Part shown: positions 5,183 to 8,063 of the stretch, piece by piece
How the letters are laid out: every line of letters begins with the position of its first letter
Numbering within the stretch: the stretch's first letter is position 1
Assembly: GCA_007118045.1 (NCBI GenBank)
Contig: SKTG01000326.1
Coordinates: 1-8,063 of the forward strand
From: Nitriliruptoraceae bacterium
GTDB lineage: Bacteria > Actinomycetota > Nitriliruptoria > Nitriliruptorales > Nitriliruptoraceae
Reading direction: 5' to 3'
DNA: 8,063 nucleotides
The notes under the pieces: model-generated
Told to the model about the DNA's origin: nothing
The model's input: the letters and a program-made list of their open reading frames with translations, nothing else
Database searches by the model: none
Program-made: the position numbers and the translations under genes

Positions 5183-7483
5183 GTGAGCGGAACGTCCCCC
5201 CGCACGCTGCTGTGGCAGCGGCTGCTGGCAGCTGCGGCCGTCGTCGTGGCCGTCCCGATCGTGGTCGCCATCGGCGCGGTCGCGGAGGACCAGCCCGTCG
5301 TCGAGGGTGAGCCGGCCCCCAGCACCGTGTTCGCGGAGCAGCAGGTCCGCATCGTGGACGAGGCCGCCACGGACACGGCTCGGCGCACCGCGGCGGAGAC
5401 CGTCGAACCCGTCGAGGTCTTCGATCGTGACGCGCAGACCGCCATCGTCCGCGAGGTCCGCGAGGTGTTCGATGCCGCTCGCGAGGTGCGCGCGCCGGAC
5501 GAGGACGAGGACCTGACACCGGGTACCGCGCCCCCGATGTCGCAGCAGATCGAGGAGCTGACCGCGCTGGAACCGGAGCTCGACCAGGACCTCGCGGCAG
5601 CACTGGTCGGGCTCGAGGACGGGGAGCTCGAGATCGTCGAGCGCGAGACGATCTCGATCGCCCAGGAGCTCGCCCGGCAACGCATCGCCGAGGAGGACCT
5701 CGAGGCCGAGCTCGCGGACACGCTCCCGGTCGAGACCGGCCTGCGTTCGCTGCCGGGCGACTCCGACGAGGAGGTGGTGATCCCCCTGCTCGAGCAGCTG
5801 ATGCGTCCGACCGTCACCGTGGACCCGGATGCGACCTCAGCGGCGCGCGACCGCGCGGCGGAGACGGTCACGGACGTCACGCAGGTGTGGCGACCGGGCG
5901 AGGCGATCGTGCGAGAGGGCGAGGTCGTCGAACCGATGGCCTACGAGGCGATCCAACAGCTCGGGCTCGGCGGCGGCTCGCCGCTCCAGGCGTGGCTGCG
6001 GGCGATGGCCGCGATGTTGCTCGTGACCGCCGTCGGCGCCATCTACCTGTCGAGGATGCAGCCTCGGGTGTGGGTCACGGGCAAGAAGCTGATCCTGCTC
6101 GGGCTGTTGGTCACGGCCTACTCCGGGCTGGTCGTCGGGTCCTCGCTGGTGGTCGACGCGACCTCATCGGGTTGGCTCTACGCCGTGCCCGCCGGGGCGC
6201 TGGCGATGCTCGTCGCGTTGCTCATCCACCCGGTGATCGGTATCGCGACGATGCTGCCGGCATCGGTGCTCGTGCTGCTCGTCGCCCCTCACGCCGCGCC
6301 GGTCGCCCTGTTCGCGGCGATCGCGGTGCTGATCAGCGTGCCGTTGACCACCGGCATCTCCAAGCGCTCCGACCTGCGCTCGGCCACCCTGCGGGCAGGG
6401 GTCGCCTACCCGATCCTGGCCGTCGGCACCGTCGCGGTGTTCGGACCCCGTGACGAGCTGATGGTCGTCCTCGGCGCCGGCGCGCTCGGCGGCGTGATCA
6501 CCGCGGTGGCCGTCCAGGGCGCGATGCCGTTCCTGGAGACCCTGTTCCGCCTCCCGACCGTGACCGCCCTGCTCGATCTCTCGGATCGCAACCACCCGCT
6601 GCTGCGCGAGCTGGAGGCCAAGGCGCTCGGCTCGTACAACCACTCGGTGATGGTCGCCTCCCTGACCGAGCGTGCGTGCCGGGCGATCGGCGCGGACCCG
6701 TTGCTCGGCAGCGTCGCGGCGCTCTACCACGACATCGGCAAGGTCCGACAGCCCCACTTCTTCATCGAGAACCAGCAGGGCATCGCCAACCCGCACGACG
6801 ACCTCGAGCCGGAGGTCTCCGCGCTCATCATCCAGAACCACGTGGTCGACGGCGTGGAGATGGCTACCGAGCATCGGCTGCCACCCGAGGTCGTTGCCTG
6901 CATCGGCAGCCACCACGGCACGATGGTGGTCAGCTACTTCTACGAGCGGGCGGTGCGGGCCGCCGGCGGGGACCGCGAGGCGGTCGACGAGGACACGTTC
7001 CGTTACCGCGGCAGCCGGCCCCGTAGCAAGGAAGCCGCCATCCTGTTGCTGGCCGACTGCTGCGAGGCCACGACCCGCGCGATGGCGATGTCACGTGGGA
7101 CGCTCCCCCGCGGGGAGATCGAGAAGACCGTCGATCGGCTGATGCAGGAACGGATCGAGGACGGCCAGTTCGAGGAGTGCGATCTGACGTTCCGTGAGCT
7201 CATGACCGCACGGGACACGATCGTGGAATCGCTGGTCGGCATCTATCACCCCCGGATCGCCTATCCCGACGGCGAGGAACCGGCCGAGCCCGCGGGCGCC
7301 GAGGCTCCGCCCCCGGCGGGTCCGCCGCGGCCGCCGGAGGGCGAGGTGCTGCCCGAGGACGAGGCGCCACCCCCATCGGTCGACGGCTCGGGCCGCTTCG
7401 ACGCGGACGGGGACGGCTCGCACGGGGCGGGACCGGACGGGATCGGCTCGGACGAGCCGGAACCGGCCCAGCCGAGGCAGTGA
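5183..7483 (+). CDS. pgpH: PgpH-type 7TM-HD phosphohydrolase, likely c-di-AMP phosphodiesterase
   Basis: A 766-residue membrane protein of the 7TM-HD family; characterised members such as Listeria PgpH hydrolyse c-di-AMP. Layout: N-terminal anchor (about 14-34), external 7TMR-HDED-type domain (about 35-265, acidic and helical, ending in the family-like RPGEAIVREGEVVEP), seven membrane segments (about 270-465), then a cytosolic HD domain (about 480-640). HD-domain residues seen: GSYNHS (His487), YHDIGK (His516, Asp517), NPHD (His538, Asp539), QNHVVDG (His553), SHHGT (His577, His578) and LADCCEA (Asp625). The full metal-ligand set appears intact, so the enzyme is probably active. From about 695 a Pro-, Glu-, Gly- and Asp-rich, probably disordered tail is added. 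The open frame continues upstream to 4823, antisense to coaA, but the GTG at 5183 directly precedes the anchor and is preferred despite a weak ribosome site. Usual partners phoH and ybeY are absent here. c-di-AMP specificity is inferred from the family. Confidence 0.92.
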   Translation: MSGTSPRTLLWQRLLAAAAVVVAVPIVVAIGAVAEDQPVVEGEPAPSTVFAEQQVRIVDEAATDTARRTAAETVEPVEVFDRDAQTAIVREVREVFDAAREVRAPDEDEDLTPGTAPPMSQQIEELTALEPELDQDLAAALVGLEDGELEIVERETISIAQELARQRIAEEDLEAELADTLPVETGLRSLPGDSDEEVVIPLLEQLMRPTVTVDPDATSAARDRAAETVTDVTQVWRPGEAIVREGEVVEPMAYEAIQQLGLGGGSPLQAWLRAMAAMLLVTAVGAIYLSRMQPRVWVTGKKLILLGLLVTAYSGLVVGSSLVVDATSSGWLYAVPAGALAMLVALLIHPVIGIATMLPASVLVLLVAPHAAPVALFAAIAVLISVPLTTGISKRSDLRSATLRAGVAYPILAVGTVAVFGPRDELMVVLGAGALGGVITAVAVQGAMPFLETLFRLPTVTALLDLSDRNHPLLRELEAKALGSYNHSVMVASLTERACRAIGADPLLGSVAALYHDIGKVRQPHFFIENQQGIANPHDDLEPEVSALIIQNHVVDGVEMATEHRLPPEVVACIGSHHGTMVVSYFYERAVRAAGGDREAVDEDTFRYRGSRPRSKEAAILLLADCCEATTRAMAMSRGTLPRGEIEKTVDRLMQERIEDGQFEECDLTFRELMTARDTIVESLVGIYHPRIAYPDGEEPAEPAGAEAPPPAGPPRPPEGEVLPEDEAPPPSVDGSGRFDADGDGSHGAGPDGIGSDEPEPAQPRQ

Positions 7484-7502
7484 CCACGGTGGCGCGCCGC
7501 TC

Positions 7503-7527
7503 GGTCGGCCGGCCAGGCCGGTCGGTC
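7503..7527. terminator. Inverted repeat between convergent genes, possible bidirectional terminator
   Basis: CCGGCC-A-GGCCGG (7509-7521) is extended outwards by mixed Watson-Crick and G-U pairs to about 12 bp per arm. It lies between the stop of the pgpH-like gene (7483) and the stop of the RAM gene (7531), where a shared terminator would be expected. No T-tract follows on either strand, and the loop must be larger than the single central base. Confidence 0.4.
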
Positions 7528-7530
7528 AGA

Positions 7531-7818
7531 TCAGGCCGGCGGGTCCTGCCCGAGCGCGAAGCCGGCGTCCAGTGCCTCCTCGGAGTAGCTGCGGAAGGCG
7601 ATGACCGTCTCGGAGCCGGCGATGCCGGTGACCTTGCCGATGCGGCCGGTCACCACGTCGGCCAGGTCCTCGTTGCGGCTGACCCGCACCTTGACGATGA
7701 GGTCGTACCGCCCCGTCACGGAGTAGACCTCGGTCACGCCCTCCAGGCCGCACAGCTCCGTGGCCACCTCGGGCACCCGGTCCACGTCGACGTCGAGCAG
7801 CACGAAAGCGGTGATCAC
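7531..7818 (-). CDS. Stand-alone Lrp/AsnC ligand-binding (RAM) domain protein
   Basis: A 95-residue protein equal to the C-terminal ligand-binding RAM domain of Lrp/AsnC regulators, with no helix-turn-helix. Seen: the opening strand ITAFVLLDVDVDRVPEV, then VTEVYSVTGRYDLIVKVRV (about 28-46), the helix with EDLADVV, then GSETVIAFRSYS (about 68-79). Such small RAM proteins are common in actinobacteria. They form dimers and higher oligomers and may bind amino acids or modulate full-length Lrp proteins; the ligand is unknown here. The GTG start at 7818 has GGAG 7 nt upstream (7826-7829). There is no room for an HTH upstream, because the MGMT-family gene begins on the other strand by 7896. It converges on the pgpH-like gene with a 47-bp gap holding an inverted repeat. 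Confidence 0.92.
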   Translation of the reverse strand: MITAFVLLDVDVDRVPEVATELCGLEGVTEVYSVTGRYDLIVKVRVSRNEDLADVVTGRIGKVTGIAGSETVIAFRSYSEEALDAGFALGQDPPA

Positions 7819-7837
7819 GTTCGGTCTCCGTTCGATC

Positions 7838-7865
7838 CGGCACGCTGCGAGGTGGGCGGCACGCT
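7838..7865. repeat. 9-bp direct repeat in divergent promoter region
   Basis: CGGCACGCT occurs at 7838-7846 and again at 7857-7865, 19 bp apart start to start, inside the 77-bp gap between the RAM gene and the MGMT-family gene. This could be a pair of regulator sites on nearly the same DNA face, or chance. No clear -10/-35 pair is visible. Confidence 0.3.
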
Positions 7866-7895
7866 ACTCGTCGCCCGACGGGGATGGTCCCGGTC

Positions 7896-8063
7896 GTGAG
7901 CGACCCGCAACGTCGACGTGGGCGGGTGGCCGGGCCGCGCGGGGGGCCGGAGGGGTTCACCGCCGCCGTGCTCGCGGCCGTCGAGGCGACACGGCCGGGG
8001 GAGGTGCTCACGTACGGGGAGGTGGCGGCCGAGGTCGGTTCGCCGGGTGCGGCGCGCGCCGTC
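7896..8063 (+). CDS. MGMT-family protein, probably alkyltransferase-like (ATL), 5' part only
   Basis: 56 codons are visible before the right edge. After a basic, disordered leader of about 20 residues, the DNA-binding domain of the O6-methylguanine-DNA methyltransferase family begins: FTAAVLAAVEA, then LTYGEVAAEVGSPGAARAV, matching the family helix and the YGxVA...GSPxAARAVG recognition region. Full methyltransferases carry a longer N-terminal domain before this; its absence suggests an ATL protein, which binds alkylated guanine and flags it for nucleotide excision repair. The deciding motif (PCHR in methyltransferases, PWHR or similar in ATLs) is outside the window. The start is GTG 7896 or the in-frame ATG at 7884; neither has a strong ribosome site. 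The gene is divergent from the RAM gene. Confidence 0.82.
   Translation, partial: MSDPQRRRGRVAGPRGGPEGFTAAVLAAVEATRPGEVLTYGEVAAEVGSPGAARAV

Noticed and set aside
4039..5310. 423-codon plus-strand open frame over coaA
   Set aside because: Antisense shadow of a strongly conserved kinase; no recognisable domain in the translation.
7480..7899. 139-codon plus-strand open frame over the RAM gene
   Set aside because: Antisense to a clear Lrp/AsnC ligand-binding domain; no domain in the translation.

Overview
The window is very GC-rich, densely coding and starts almost every gene with GTG. Its ferrochelatase and its stand-alone RAM-domain protein resemble high-GC Gram-positive (Actinomycetota) proteins. 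A PgpH-type 7TM-HD phosphodiesterase is less typical of well-studied actinobacteria, so a deep-branching lineage is plausible. That placement is inference; no rRNA or other marker is present.

Left part, minus strand (about 1-2737): three genes read leftwards in the order EamA/DMT-type transporter (2737-1817), a four-helix membrane protein with a repetitive collagen-like Gly-X-Y tail (1764-1132), and ferrochelatase (930 to beyond the left edge). A 27-bp tandem repeat encodes the tail. A GC-rich hairpin lies in the 201-bp gap before the ferrochelatase gene, so that gene may be transcribed separately.

Middle (3013-4944): a plus-strand alpha/beta hydrolase of unknown substrate converges on a minus-strand type I pantothenate kinase (coaA) with only 33 bp between their stop codons. 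coaA catalyses the first step of CoA synthesis.

Right part (4945-8063): a 238-bp divergent region separates coaA from a 766-codon pgpH-like gene, a membrane-anchored c-di-AMP phosphodiesterase candidate. It converges on a small minus-strand Lrp/AsnC ligand-binding (RAM) protein without an HTH. Divergent from that is the start of an MGMT-family gene, probably an alkyltransferase-like protein, cut by the right edge.

The genes are mostly housekeeping: tetrapyrrole synthesis, CoA synthesis, nucleotide second-messenger turnover, amino-acid sensing and alkylation response. I found no rRNA, tRNA, CRISPR array, transposase, phage gene or integration site, and no convincing undescribed multi-gene system. 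The most unusual items are the collagen-like tail encoded by tandem repeats and the pgpH gene in this context.
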